This document shows, one piece after another, positions 25,008 through 33,841 of a stretch of 64,000 bases of DNA. This DNA comes from CAYLLD01 sp964425135. Its GTDB lineage: Bacteria > Pseudomonadota > Alphaproteobacteria > Rhodobacterales > Rhodobacteraceae. Numbering within the stretch: the stretch's first letter is position 1; each line of letters starts with the position of its first letter. The DNA lies in assembly GCA_964425135.1 (NCBI GenBank), contig CAYRKW010000001.1, forward strand, positions 1 to 64,000, given 5' to 3'. The notes under the pieces are model-generated. The model saw nothing but the letters and a program-made list of their open reading frames with translations, had not been told where the DNA came from and made no database searches. The position numbers were made by a program, and so were the translations under genes.

Positions 25008-26050
25008 TCGCGGCCATGAGCGATCTGAGCCGCTTCAAAGGTTTCGCCATCGCGCTCATCCCGGCTGCAATCGGCGGGGCGATCTGGGCCTCGCTCGGCC
25101 TGCCGCTGGCATGGCTCATGGGCGCCGCCGTTGTCACCGGGTTGATGAGCTTTTCTGGCCTGTCGGTTACTCTGCCCAAGCCCCTTTACCGACCGTCGCT
25201 CGCGATCATCGGGGCAGGGGTCGGGCTGACCATCACCCCAAGCGTTGCCGCCGAGATCACGCGCTGGTTTCCGATGATGGCGATCATGGGTTTTGCAGGC
25301 GTGGTGCTGGCCGCGCTGATGACCCCCATCGTCGCGCGCAAAGGCCATATGGACCCCAGCACCGCCTTCTTCTCGCTCATGCCCGGCGGAGTGATTGAGA
25401 TGGCCAATATCGGCGAGCCGCATGGCGCAGACCGCACAACAATTGCCACCTTGCACGCCATCCGCGTGGCCCTCGTTGTGGGCATTCTGCCGCTGGGACT
25501 TTATCTGCTCTTTCCCAACAGCGGCGAGACGCTGATCATCCCCGATCTGGCCCTGATACCGCTCTGCGCCGTTCTCACCATCGCACTTGTTGGCGGTTAC
25601 ATCGGCATGCGGGTCAAACTGCCCGCCGCATGGCTTCTGGGCGCGCTTCTGGCGGTCGCAACCATCACCGCAATGGGCAGCGTTTCCGGCCAAATTCCAA
25701 CGCCCCTGATGGCAATCGCGCAGGTGTTCGTCGGTATGTCGCTCGGTGCGAAGTTCCAGCGCGAAGGCCTGCGCAAACTCCCCCAAGCCATCAAGGCAGG
25801 CGGGCTCGCTCTCTTGGCGATCATCCTGATCATGGCCGCGCTCGGGCTCTTGTTCGCCCAAATCCTGCCAATGGACGCACCCACAATGGTGCTCGCTTTT
25901 TCGATCGGCGGGCTTGCGGAAATGGTGCTCACCGCCCGCGCGCTGGAGCTTGACATGGCCATCGTCGCCGCCTTCCAATCCATCCGCGCTATACTCGTTA
26001 ACAGCTTCGCCGGTCTGATCTGGAACCGGCTCTCCAAACGTCTCAGCTAA
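25004..26050 (+). CDS. AbrB-family membrane protein, second of a tandem pair
   Basis: 348 residues, translated from an ATG that overlaps the previous stop by four bases. It shows the same plan as its neighbour (IGGAIWASLGLPLAWLMGAA, FFSLMPGGVIEMANIGEPHG, LPAAWLLGALLAVATITAMG, IGGLAEMVLTARALELDMAI). The two proteins are clearly diverged, so this is an old duplication or a heterodimer pair and not a recent copy. A frame on the same strand is open far upstream into the first copy, but that part is a shadow. It is followed after 15 bases by the MmgE/PrpD gene. Confidence 0.8.
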   Translation: MIAAMSDLSRFKGFAIALIPAAIGGAIWASLGLPLAWLMGAAVVTGLMSFSGLSVTLPKPLYRPSLAIIGAGVGLTITPSVAAEITRWFPMMAIMGFAGVVLAALMTPIVARKGHMDPSTAFFSLMPGGVIEMANIGEPHGADRTTIATLHAIRVALVVGILPLGLYLLFPNSGETLIIPDLALIPLCAVLTIALVGGYIGMRVKLPAAWLLGALLAVATITAMGSVSGQIPTPLMAIAQVFVGMSLGAKFQREGLRKLPQAIKAGGLALLAIILIMAALGLLFAQILPMDAPTMVLAFSIGGLAEMVLTARALELDMAIVAAFQSIRAILVNSFAGLIWNRLSKRLS

Positions 26051-26065
26051 AAGGATCAATGCGTC

Positions 26066-27502
26066 ATGTCTGTCACCCAAAACGCCTTCGCCGCTATGCC
26101 CGGCGGCACAACCATCACCCAAGAAGCGGCGCATTTCGTGGAAACCGTCCGTTTCGAGGACATCCCCGAGCATGCGCTTTATATCGGAAAACGCTGCATC
26201 ATTGACGGGTTGGGGCTTTACGCTGCGGGCTCCGAAGAGCACTCGCTCGATATTCTCGTGGCCGAAGCGCAAGAGATGGGCGGGCGCGAGGATGCGCGGC
26301 TTCTGGGCACCACGACATATGTGCCAGCCCCCATGGCCGCCCGCGTTCTGGGGACCGCTGGCCATGCCCACGATTGGGATGACAGTCAGGTCAGCATCGA
26401 TCCGGCGCATATCTACGGCCTGCTGACCCATCCGACAATCCCGCCCCTGACCGCTGCGATCATTATGGCGCAGGCGCGTGGGCCGCTCACGGGGCGAGAC
26501 TTCATGCTGGCGTTTCAGACCGGCTTTGAGGTGGAGTGCAAAATCTCCGAATGGATGCTGCCGCAACATTATATGTCCGGCATGCACTCCTCTGGTACGG
26601 TCGGCACGCTGGGTGCTTTTGCAACCGCCGCCAAAATTATTGGACTGACGGGGGATAAATTGCGCTCCGGCTTTGGCATTGCTGCAAGCCTTGCCGCTGG
26701 TATCCGCTGCAATTTTGGTACGATGACCAAACCGCTACACGTGGGCCGCGCAGCCGAGAACGGCATCACCGCTGCGCTGCTGGCCGAGCGTGGTTTCACG
26801 GCCGATCCAGAAGCGCTCGACGGGCCATGGGGGTTTCTGGCGGTGCAGGGCGGAGGCTGTTCGCCCGATAAACTGGCGCAAGGCTTTGGCAATACCTGGA
26901 CCATTGCGGAGCCGGGCGTGTCGATCAAACCCTATCCTTGCGGTGTTCTGACCCACCCGACGATTGATCTGATGCAGCGTCTCGTGGTTGACAATGACAT
27001 TGCCGCCGATGACATCGAGACAGTGACGGTGCATGCAGGCACCAATATTCTCAAACCGATCCGCTATCCGATTGCCGCCAATCACCTGCAAGCCAAGTTT
27101 TCCCTGCCCGCTGCGCTCTCGATGATCGCGCTGGCGCGACGCGCGGGCAAGGTCGAGTTTTCGGACGCTTTTGTCGGCTCGGACGCGATGCAAGCGATGC
27201 AGCGCCGCATGCGCACCGCGCTAGACCCGGAAATCGAAGCGCAAGGCTTTGATAAAATGCGCTCGCGGATCACCATCACGTTGAAGGACGGGCGCGAGGT
27301 CGCAGGCTGGGCGGATGAGCGCTACCGCGGCGGGCCGGAAAACCCGCTGACGGATGCGGAAGTTGAGGCAAAAGCGCGTTCGTGCTGTGATGGCGTGCTG
27401 TCGGAGGGGGAGCAGACGGCGATGCTCAAACAGGCGTGGGAGGTGCTGGAGCTTGAGGATGCAGGGGGCGTGTTCGCTGCTGCCCTGACGCCAAGCAGCT
27501 GA
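26066..27502 (+). CDS. MmgE/PrpD-family enzyme
   Basis: 478 residues of the MmgE/PrpD family, which includes 2-methylcitrate dehydratase, cis-aconitate decarboxylase and iminodisuccinate epimerase. Recognisable segments are KRCIIDGLGLYAAGS, the HAHDWDDSQ active-site-type motif, GLLTHPTIPPLTAAI, SSGTVGTLGAFATAAKIIGL, GTMTKPLHVGRAAENGITAA and KPYPCGVLTHPTID. As last gene of the tctCBA-AbrB operon it probably acts on the imported acid, together with the divergent CoA-transferase. The exact reaction cannot be read from sequence. Confidence 0.88.
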   Translation: MSVTQNAFAAMPGGTTITQEAAHFVETVRFEDIPEHALYIGKRCIIDGLGLYAAGSEEHSLDILVAEAQEMGGREDARLLGTTTYVPAPMAARVLGTAGHAHDWDDSQVSIDPAHIYGLLTHPTIPPLTAAIIMAQARGPLTGRDFMLAFQTGFEVECKISEWMLPQHYMSGMHSSGTVGTLGAFATAAKIIGLTGDKLRSGFGIAASLAAGIRCNFGTMTKPLHVGRAAENGITAALLAERGFTADPEALDGPWGFLAVQGGGCSPDKLAQGFGNTWTIAEPGVSIKPYPCGVLTHPTIDLMQRLVVDNDIAADDIETVTVHAGTNILKPIRYPIAANHLQAKFSLPAALSMIALARRAGKVEFSDAFVGSDAMQAMQRRMRTALDPEIEAQGFDKMRSRITITLKDGREVAGWADERYRGGPENPLTDAEVEAKARSCCDGVLSEGEQTAMLKQAWEVLELEDAGGVFAAALTPSS

Positions 27503-27523
27503 GGTTTTTCGGGTGTGTCATCC

Positions 27524-27616
27524 GGTCCCGGCCTTGAGCCGGGACCTCTTATAGACCGTTGACGCGATCAACCAACTTCGCTTCAGCACCAAGAGATCCC
27601 GGCGCGCGGCCGGGAT
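27524..27616. repeat. Paired inverted palindromes between convergent genes (REP/BIME-like)
   Basis: Two hairpins lie in the gap between the MmgE/PrpD and GST genes. The first has GGTCCCGGC and GCCGGGACC arms with loop CTTGA (27524-27546); the second has ATCCCGGC and GCCGGGAT arms (27596-27616). Including the flanking AAGAG, the second is an inverted copy of the first, 40 bases apart, as in bacterial interspersed palindromic elements. They may also serve as terminators for the convergent genes, although neither has a clear U-tract. Confidence 0.6.
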
Positions 27617-27647
27617 GGGTCTCGTCGATGGGTCAAAAAAACGACCC

Positions 27648-28292
27648 TCAAGCTCCCGGCACCCGCAGAGGTTCAAACGATACCATAACGTGCTCTGCAA
27701 ACCCCGCACGCGCGCACAACCGATCATAATACGCACGCAAAGCAGGCAGTTTCGCGCGATCAAACTCCAGAGTGAAATACCGGAACAGTTGCGTGCCAAA
27801 GGCGATGTCCGCAAGGCTCATATCCGGCCCCGCAAGCCACCCATGCTGAGCGATTTGCGCCTCTGCAATCCCCATCAGACCTTTCAACTCCGCCACGCCT
27901 TCCTCAACCTTCGCGGCATCGCGCTCAGCCGCGCTGGTGCGGACCAACTGCCAGAAGACTTTATAGGTGCAGATCGGCACAACATTTACTTTCGCCCATT
28001 CCATCCACTGATCCACCGGCGCGCGCGCTGCCGGATCGCGAGGCCAGAACGCATCTTCGCCATAAACGCTCGCAAGATAGCGCATGATGGCCTGGCTCTC
28101 GAAGAGCGTCACATCGCCATCCTCGATCACGGGCACCCGCCCCATTGGGTTCATCGACAGAAATTCCGGCGTCGTGTTACCGCCAAAGGCCCCTCCAACA
28201 TCGCGCCGTTCATGCGCGATGCCCATCTCCGCAATCGCCCACATCACCGCCTGCACATTGCTCGATGTTGCCCGTCCGTGAACCTTTATCAT
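27648..28292 (-). CDS. Glutathione S-transferase family protein
   Basis: 214 residues. The N-terminal thioredoxin-like domain (MIKVHGRATSSNVQAVMWAI; NPMGRVPVIEDGDVTLFESQ AI region with the glutathione-binding Glu-Ser) is followed by an all-helical C-terminal domain with MSLADIAFGTQLFRYF. It probably conjugates or reduces small electrophiles in the cytoplasm. It lies divergently beside a second GST of another class, separated by 108 bases. Confidence 0.88.
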   Translation of the reverse strand: MIKVHGRATSSNVQAVMWAIAEMGIAHERRDVGGAFGGNTTPEFLSMNPMGRVPVIEDGDVTLFESQAIMRYLASVYGEDAFWPRDPAARAPVDQWMEWAKVNVVPICTYKVFWQLVRTSAAERDAAKVEEGVAELKGLMGIAEAQIAQHGWLAGPDMSLADIAFGTQLFRYFTLEFDRAKLPALRAYYDRLCARAGFAEHVMVSFEPLRVPGA

Positions 28293-28400
28293 GCGCGCCT
28301 CCCTTTGATCTGTCGTGATCCAACACGCACACGCGACAAAGTGAAAGCCATAAATGACGAATTGCCTTGTATGCAGAAAAAAGTGGGTGAAACTGCGCCC

Positions 28401-29426
28401 ATGACACAGGATCGTTCAACGCAAGAAGACCAAAAGGGTGCCAATGCGCGCCGTGCCAAGGGGGAGTTCGTGCGCGGCGTCAGCGGGTTTCGCCATGCGA
28501 TCGGGGATGCGGATTTCCCTGCCGCGCCGGGCCGCTATCATCTTTTCGTTGCGCTCAATTGCCCGTGGTGCCACCGCGTCACACTGGCGCGCGCTGTGTT
28601 GGGGTTGCAAGGCACACTCTCGATGGACGTGGCCTTTCCCAATCGCACGGGCGAGGACGATCCCGCCGGTCCAAACCTGTGGGAGTTTACACCGACCCGC
28701 AAAGCGACCCTCACCGGTGCGGCGCTGCCCGAATGCACGCGCGAGACAGGGACAGGTGATGCCTTGCGTCTGGCCAAAGAGATCTATCAGCGCGAAGGCT
28801 CAGACGAGCAATCGGTGCCCATCCTTTACGACAAGAAAACCGGGCGCATTGTGAACAATGAAAGTGCGGAAATTCTCCGCATGCTCGGCACCCATGCCGC
28901 CGCGCTTGGATCCTCGATCTCGGATGCGCATCGCGTGCAACTCGTCCCGCGCGATCTAGCCAAGATCGAGACGCTGAACGAACGCATCTACACGACCATA
29001 AACAACGGCGCTTACAAAGCCGGGTTCTCCTCCGATCAGTCGATTTATGCCGCCGCATTCGACGCTTACTTCGAGACGCTGACGTATCTGGAAAACCTGC
29101 TCTCCGACGGCCGCCCGTTCCTGACGGGCGATGCCTTCACCGAAGCCGATCTGCGCCTCTTCCCCACCCTCTATCGCCATGATCCGATCTATTACACGCG
29201 CATGAAACTCAATGGTGCGCGCATTCTCGACTATCCACATCTGTGGCATTGGCTCTGCCGCGTCTATGCGATGGATGGCGTGGCAGGTGCCGGATCGTTG
29301 ATCCATTGCCGTCAGGGGTATTTTGGCCGGTCATGGAACGGGGTCGTGCCGCTGGGACCGGTCAAACCCATGCAATACCCGCAAGCCTATCACCACCCGG
29401 AGCTGGCACCTCTGCCGAAAGGCTGA
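28401..29426 (+). CDS. Xi-class glutathione transferase (glutathionyl-hydroquinone reductase)
   Basis: 341 residues, like YqjG-type proteins. The active-site motif is NCPWCHR with C54 as the expected catalytic cysteine; the common form is CPWAHR, so the second cysteine C57 is unusual. Further xi-class marks are ILYDKKTGRIVNNESAEILR and the helical domain with FLTGDAFTEADLRLFPTLYR, then YPHLWHWLCRVYAMDGV. Known members strip glutathione from quinol conjugates. The ATG at 28401 is adopted; an in-frame ATG at 28371 has no ribosome-binding site. The pca aromatic pathway lies 11 kb downstream, but no direct link is visible. Confidence 0.88.
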   Translation: MTQDRSTQEDQKGANARRAKGEFVRGVSGFRHAIGDADFPAAPGRYHLFVALNCPWCHRVTLARAVLGLQGTLSMDVAFPNRTGEDDPAGPNLWEFTPTRKATLTGAALPECTRETGTGDALRLAKEIYQREGSDEQSVPILYDKKTGRIVNNESAEILRMLGTHAAALGSSISDAHRVQLVPRDLAKIETLNERIYTTINNGAYKAGFSSDQSIYAAAFDAYFETLTYLENLLSDGRPFLTGDAFTEADLRLFPTLYRHDPIYYTRMKLNGARILDYPHLWHWLCRVYAMDGVAGAGSLIHCRQGYFGRSWNGVVPLGPVKPMQYPQAYHHPELAPLPKG

Positions 29427-29478
29427 TGTGCGCTTCAGGCGAGCGCTTGGCGTTCACGAGAAGACCGCCGCGTCACCA

Positions 29479-30753
29479 TCAGCCCGCAGACGTATCTCTC
29501 GCAACCTTCGGCGGCGCTTGCGGTTTGTCCTGCTCGGATGCCGCCTCAATCTGCGCGTCATCGGGTGGTTGATCGTCAGGCGCGTCGGGCAACGCGTCCG
29601 GATCGAGTTCCGGCAGTTTATCATAAGGTATCTGCGCCAGCGCAACCAGCAGACCCAGCACCAGTATGAACAGCGAGGCCAAAGACGTCAGCACACGCTC
29701 GGACTTGATGATATCGAACAAGCCAAAGCGGATGCGGTCCGAGCGCGCGGTCGTCAGGTCCGAGATAGGCAGCAAAATATGCATGCTGCGCGCATTGACC
29801 GAAACGCCCATTTGGTAGCGCGTGCCGTCAAACACCGCATGCCCGCGCAATACAGGCTCAATCAGCGCACCCTTCTCATCGGTCTCGCCCTCATTGCGCG
29901 GCCAGATCGCAGCGCCTGGCGGAATGCTCATGCTGCTGTCCCAGACGCGATAAAGCTGGTTGTTGCAATCAAACACTTTGGTCAAACAGAAATTTGAACG
30001 TAGCAGCACATCAATCTTGCCTTCTACAAAGACAGGCGTTGACCCGACACGCTCCCTGACCTGATCTTCTTTGCCATCAACCTTCCGCTCCAATGCGCGG
30101 CCGATCAAACCGGGTCCGTCAATCCATATGGGATTGCTGTCACTGCCAAAGGCAAGCGCAGCGGCAGGGGCGTCCTGATCTTCCTCAACGCAAGTGGGAT
30201 CAAAAACAAACCGGGTCTCGCGGCGCAGATTTACCCGTACCTCAGTTGCATTCGATGCAACAACGAACTGAGATTCCTTCTGGGATTCCATCGAAATCGT
30301 CGCCAATACGGGCAGCTCATCGCTCGGCGCAGTCTCATTCGTGCGGGTGGGGCTGCGCGCACCGGGGCGCAGGATCAGGCGCTGCCGACCGTCCAGAACG
30401 GAAAATTCCAGTTGCGTGTGCTCCTTGGGGCGCAGCAATCCAGTGTAACAGCTATCCCCGACACCCTCGATGGTCGAGCTGTCCTCATCAAAGACGCGCA
30501 TATACCTCAGAGCGATTTTGCTCCGCTCTTCTTGCACCACATCATATTCAAACCGATCCGAATAAGCGCTTATCTCATAAAGCCCTTTGGTGGCGTCGTT
30601 GATGTAAACAAGGATGATTGCTGCCAAAAGGACAAAAACAAGCGGTATCAGAACAACAAGCGCAAGGCTTTCCGTCAATGGAACCAGCCATCCACGCACT
30701 TTGATCAGGCCAAGCCTGATCCTGTTGGTAAGTCTTTCCAACCACGCCATCAT
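29479..30753 (-). CDS. Two-span inner-membrane protein with large periplasmic domain (caspase cluster)
   Basis: 424 residues. A basic start is followed by a helix (LALVVLIPLVFVLLAAIILV, about 30-54), a soluble region of about 300 residues, a second helix (SLASLFILVLGLLVALAQIP, about 355-378) and an acidic Pro-rich tail (LPELDPDALPDAPDDQPP). Both ends should be cytoplasmic and the middle periplasmic. The middle holds cysteine pairs (SCYTGLL, FDPTCVEE, NFCLTKVFDCNNQ) but no motif I know. It is the last gene of the five-gene minus-strand operon and starts directly after the preceding stop (TGA-ATG). It is a plausible membrane anchor or signal transmitter for the cluster. Confidence 0.72.
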   Translation of the reverse strand: MMAWLERLTNRIRLGLIKVRGWLVPLTESLALVVLIPLVFVLLAAIILVYINDATKGLYEISAYSDRFEYDVVQEERSKIALRYMRVFDEDSSTIEGVGDSCYTGLLRPKEHTQLEFSVLDGRQRLILRPGARSPTRTNETAPSDELPVLATISMESQKESQFVVASNATEVRVNLRRETRFVFDPTCVEEDQDAPAAALAFGSDSNPIWIDGPGLIGRALERKVDGKEDQVRERVGSTPVFVEGKIDVLLRSNFCLTKVFDCNNQLYRVWDSSMSIPPGAAIWPRNEGETDEKGALIEPVLRGHAVFDGTRYQMGVSVNARSMHILLPISDLTTARSDRIRFGLFDIIKSERVLTSLASLFILVLGLLVALAQIPYDKLPELDPDALPDAPDDQPPDDAQIEAASEQDKPQAPPKVARDTSAG

Positions 30754-31515
30754 TCAGGGAAGCGTCACAAGCGCCGTCAGCGTGACCGGCTCATCTTCGC
30801 CCAGCGTGACAGCGACATCGATCTGGTAAAGCCCGCTCTCCAGATTTTCGAGACTGATCGTGCAATCATATCCGAAATCCACCATGCGTGACGGCTCACA
30901 GGCAAACGCATTGTCCAGCGCAGTCTCATCGCCCACATACCTGAGCACCGGCGCCAACCTGGCATCGCCGATCTCAAACACAACAAAAAGCATTTCCGGC
31001 TCAGGCGTTAACGCGACCGGGATGAAGATATTCGAATAGGCCTCACCGCAGTCATCCGTCAGCTGTACCCGGGCCAGCATTTCACGATCTGTGTAGCCTT
31101 CCTCCCGGATTTTGCGGCTTGGCTCGGTCAAATACCCAACCTGCGACATCTCGCTGACGGGCAGGGCCACCTCGTAGTTCACCGACGCGCTATAACGGGT
31201 GTTGCGCGACAGATAGCGCACGCAAATAAACGCCTGATCGACATCTGTTCCCTCCGGCATAATGACAGGCGCATAGGTCAGCTGTTCTGAATCGAATAAG
31301 ACCGGGTCTTTCCCGAGAAGCTGAAATCCGGCGAAAAACTCATTTGTGTTTAGCTTGAGCTGACCCGATCCGGCCATGGTCGATTCCGATGGGGGTTTCA
31401 GCGCATCAACAACATTGCCAGACTCTTTGACGATCTGCGCCCAAGTACCTGTGCCGCCAGCAATGAACGCCCCGACAACCGCGAGCAGATAGATCGTTTC
31501 TTTTAAGCGGCTCAT
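30754..31515 (-). CDS. Exported or membrane-anchored protein of unknown function (caspase cluster)
   Basis: 253 residues. An N-terminal hydrophobic stretch (TIYLLAVVGAFIAGGTGTWA) acts as signal or anchor. The remainder is predicted beta-rich, with strand patterns such as AFICVRYLSRNTRYSASVNY, YSNIFIPVALTPEPEMLFVV and a C-terminal LESGLYQIDVAVTLGED ending in ALVTLP. It looks like one or two immunoglobulin-like sandwich domains; four cysteines (FICV, DDCGE, FACEP, YDCTI) may pair. No family is recognised. It lies 13 bases downstream of the caspase gene and directly abuts the two-span membrane gene. Confidence 0.7.
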   Translation of the reverse strand: MSRLKETIYLLAVVGAFIAGGTGTWAQIVKESGNVVDALKPPSESTMAGSGQLKLNTNEFFAGFQLLGKDPVLFDSEQLTYAPVIMPEGTDVDQAFICVRYLSRNTRYSASVNYEVALPVSEMSQVGYLTEPSRKIREEGYTDREMLARVQLTDDCGEAYSNIFIPVALTPEPEMLFVVFEIGDARLAPVLRYVGDETALDNAFACEPSRMVDFGYDCTISLENLESGLYQIDVAVTLGEDEPVTLTALVTLP

Positions 31516-31528
31516 CCCCGAAATCCCC

Positions 31529-32827
31529 TCAAAATTTAATGTGTTCGAATGTCCAGTTCGTCGTTCCCACAGACTGATGATAGAGGCTCACAAGACACCC
31601 GCTCGAAAAGTAATATGTATTCAAAAGCGACAGAAACTGATCCATCGTCTCCAGACGCTCGCGTTCCGTATTCTTGCCATCGCACTTGACGTTGATCCGC
31701 GCGATCAGATCGCCGGTCGCAAGTTTGCTGTCAGCACCAACCCGTGCCACCACGACACCCTCGCGCGCGCCGTCATAGGACAGGCTATCAATCCCAAGAT
31801 CTGCATAGGCCGCTGAAACGATGCACGCTTGAACGGCGCTTTGCTCCACACCATTCTCCCAAGTCTGATTGGCGCGCAGCCCCAGTGCCTCTGCAAGCGC
31901 CTCTTCGCGGACGCGGCAGACAAACGGATCGACCCGCCAATCATCTGTTTGCGTGCGATCATCAAGCGTGGCCGCCGGATTGGCCATATTAAAGCGGCCA
32001 TCGATTGTATCATAAAGCACATGCGGTATCTGAAGCGCCGCACGACGCTCATCGCCCTTGGCTTTGGCCGGGCGGCGGCTCAGCCCTTCCACCTCGATCC
32101 GCGCATCTGCAAAAATGCTCAGAAGCGGGCGATCTTCGGAAAGCAATTTGGTGAAGCTGCGCGAGAAAACCGAAAGCACGCCGGACGTTTGCTTGTCCAC
32201 AGTGTCGAGGACATCGTAAGCAATCCCGTCGGGGGAGCTGGAATAAAGCACCAGCACCTCTGCCACACCGGCATCAAATTCGGGCCGCTCCGGCGCAATC
32301 GAGACATCTTCCAGCAATGGCTCATCAGAGCAGGCATTGATGATCAAAACAATCCGCGCAGGACGGCTTTGGGCCAGAACGCGCACAATTGTGTTCAAGG
32401 AAATCGACCCGGCGCGCATATCCGAAAAGCGGGGGTAAATCTTGTGATCATCGGGAATGCCGACAAGATAGTTCTCGCCCAACTCGGTAAACCCGTGCCC
32501 GGTGTAGACAAAAACAACTTCCGACCCTTCGGTGATCTGCGAGGCCGCCGCCTTGAGATCGTCGAGCATTCTGGCAGCCTGAACATTGACGTTGAGCTTG
32601 TTCAATATCTGCCAGCCCTGCTTTCCCAAAATATCGATGTAAGCGCGCGCGTCATTTTCTGGTGTCTCCAGATTGAAGGTCGAACTCTTCAGCTTGTTCC
32701 CGCCCGCATCCCGCTCATAGGCGCCATTGCCGATCACAAATGCAAATCGATCCGGAATGCCGGAGGCCGATGCCCCTCCGCTCAGGACGATCAGTCCGAT
32801 GATGAGATATGCGAAGAAGCGGGCCAT
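31529..32827 (-). CDS. Exported caspase-family (C14) protease with C-terminal PDZ-like domain
   Basis: 432 residues. A signal peptide (FFAYLIIGLIVLSGGASA) precedes a caspase p20-type fold: FAFVIGNGAYE, ENDARAYIDILGKQGWQI, catalytic His in VFVYTGHGF (H111) and catalytic Cys in VLIINACSDEP (C166). The next block (VLVLYSSSPDGIAYD, VLSVFSRSFTKLL) matches the substrate-side strands. The C-terminal 130 residues have a PDZ-like YDGAREGVVVARVGADSKLA followed by GDLIARINVK. It should cleave after basic or acidic residues in the periplasm if active. It is the third gene of the minus-strand operon, three bases after the TAXI-type gene. A second caspase of different build lies in the divergent operon. 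Confidence 0.85.
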   Translation of the reverse strand: MARFFAYLIIGLIVLSGGASASGIPDRFAFVIGNGAYERDAGGNKLKSSTFNLETPENDARAYIDILGKQGWQILNKLNVNVQAARMLDDLKAAASQITEGSEVVFVYTGHGFTELGENYLVGIPDDHKIYPRFSDMRAGSISLNTIVRVLAQSRPARIVLIINACSDEPLLEDVSIAPERPEFDAGVAEVLVLYSSSPDGIAYDVLDTVDKQTSGVLSVFSRSFTKLLSEDRPLLSIFADARIEVEGLSRRPAKAKGDERRAALQIPHVLYDTIDGRFNMANPAATLDDRTQTDDWRVDPFVCRVREEALAEALGLRANQTWENGVEQSAVQACIVSAAYADLGIDSLSYDGAREGVVVARVGADSKLATGDLIARINVKCDGKNTERERLETMDQFLSLLNTYYFSSGCLVSLYHQSVGTTNWTFEHIKF

Positions 32828-32830
32828 GGC

Positions 32831-33829
32831 TTATTGCGCAAACTCGATAAGAACATCCGATGCACAATCATGAATATCCGGTCGATTTGCCGCGCCCACA
32901 AGATCAACCTCACGCCATTTGCGATGACCGGTTTCTTTAAGAACATCGAGGTTTTGCAGTACCGACCGTGTCAGCGTCGAAATGCTCTCACAATGCGGAT
33001 TTTCGCTGCCGTAGTTGAAAGCCACCAAAAGTGCCTTGACCGAGATCGTTTTGATATCGCGCTCCAGCCACGGATAAACATCGCGCGAAATAACGGCCTC
33101 CGAGTACGGCGAATTTGGCTGATCCACCAGCGATGGCGCTTCGATGGGGATGAGGTTGATACCGCTTCCGCTGTCAATCGACCGGCCCAGATCGCTCGGC
33201 ACGCCCGCGACCTGAAAGAGAACATTGATCGATAAATCCAACTCCGCCAAACCGTTCGATCCGCTTAACTCGTAGAAATCATGTGTTTGATCCTGTCCGC
33301 CAAAGTGCTCGTAGATCCAGCTTGCGGTCATAAATGTACCGCTCGTCTTATTGCCCGAGCCAATGCCATAGTTGCCCTCTACCAATTCAGTGACGCTGCG
33401 AATATCCAGATTGGTGTAAGCATGCACTTCTTCGCCATAAAGCGGCAAAACCACCTTCACCCGGTCCACGATGCTCGACAACACCGGATCAGCGGCCGCG
33501 CGCTCGCGCAAACGATCCAGCACATCGGCCTGAACAAGCGCAAGCTGGTAGAAATTGCCCTCGTTCACGCCCTCATAGCCAAGCAGCCGCTGCAAGTTCT
33601 GGATCGACCCGTCGCTTTCGACGATACGGATATCGAGCTGTCGTTGCACCGTCTCCTGCATGTTGCGCGCAAAGGTGTAATACGTACCAGACGGACTGCC
33701 GGTGGTGATGGTCAGTTGACTGCGCGTATCTTGCGCGCTGGCAGGCGTTGCAAGCTGCCAGAGCGTCATGAGCGTCGCGCAAAAGGGCAGGGCGCTACGG
33801 CGGAAAAAAGATGCAGTGGAGAGTGTCAT
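32831..33829 (-). CDS. TAXI-type periplasmic solute-binding protein without TRAP permease
   Basis: 332 residues. A signal peptide (FCATLMTLWQLATPASAQ) is followed by LTITTGSPSGTYYTFARNMQ, which matches the N-terminal fingerprint of TAXI-family TRAP receptors, and by VKVVLPLYGEEVHAYTNLD and YGIGSGNKTSGTFMTASWIY. The usual 4TM-12TM TRAP permease gene is absent. It sits 12 bases after a secreted coiled-coil protein and three bases before the caspase gene. It is therefore more likely a ligand sensor for the cluster than a transport receptor; that role is inference. Confidence 0.75.
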   Translation of the reverse strand: MTLSTASFFRRSALPFCATLMTLWQLATPASAQDTRSQLTITTGSPSGTYYTFARNMQETVQRQLDIRIVESDGSIQNLQRLLGYEGVNEGNFYQLALVQADVLDRLRERAAADPVLSSIVDRVKVVLPLYGEEVHAYTNLDIRSVTELVEGNYGIGSGNKTSGTFMTASWIYEHFGGQDQTHDFYELSGSNGLAELDLSINVLFQVAGVPSDLGRSIDSGSGINLIPIEAPSLVDQPNSPYSEAVISRDVYPWLERDIKTISVKALLVAFNYGSENPHCESISTLTRSVLQNLDVLKETGHRKWREVDLVGAANRPDIHDCASDVLIEFAQ

Positions 33830-33841
33830 GATCGAATGTCC

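Noticed and set aside
24926..26587. 553-codon minus-strand frame over the AbrB and MmgE/PrpD genes
   Set aside because: His/Gly/Asp-rich translation with no motif, antisense to recognised membrane and enzyme genes.
31829..33235. 468-codon plus-strand frame opposite the caspase and TAXI genes
   Set aside because: It crosses two genes with signal peptides and catalytic motifs on the other strand and shows no motif itself.
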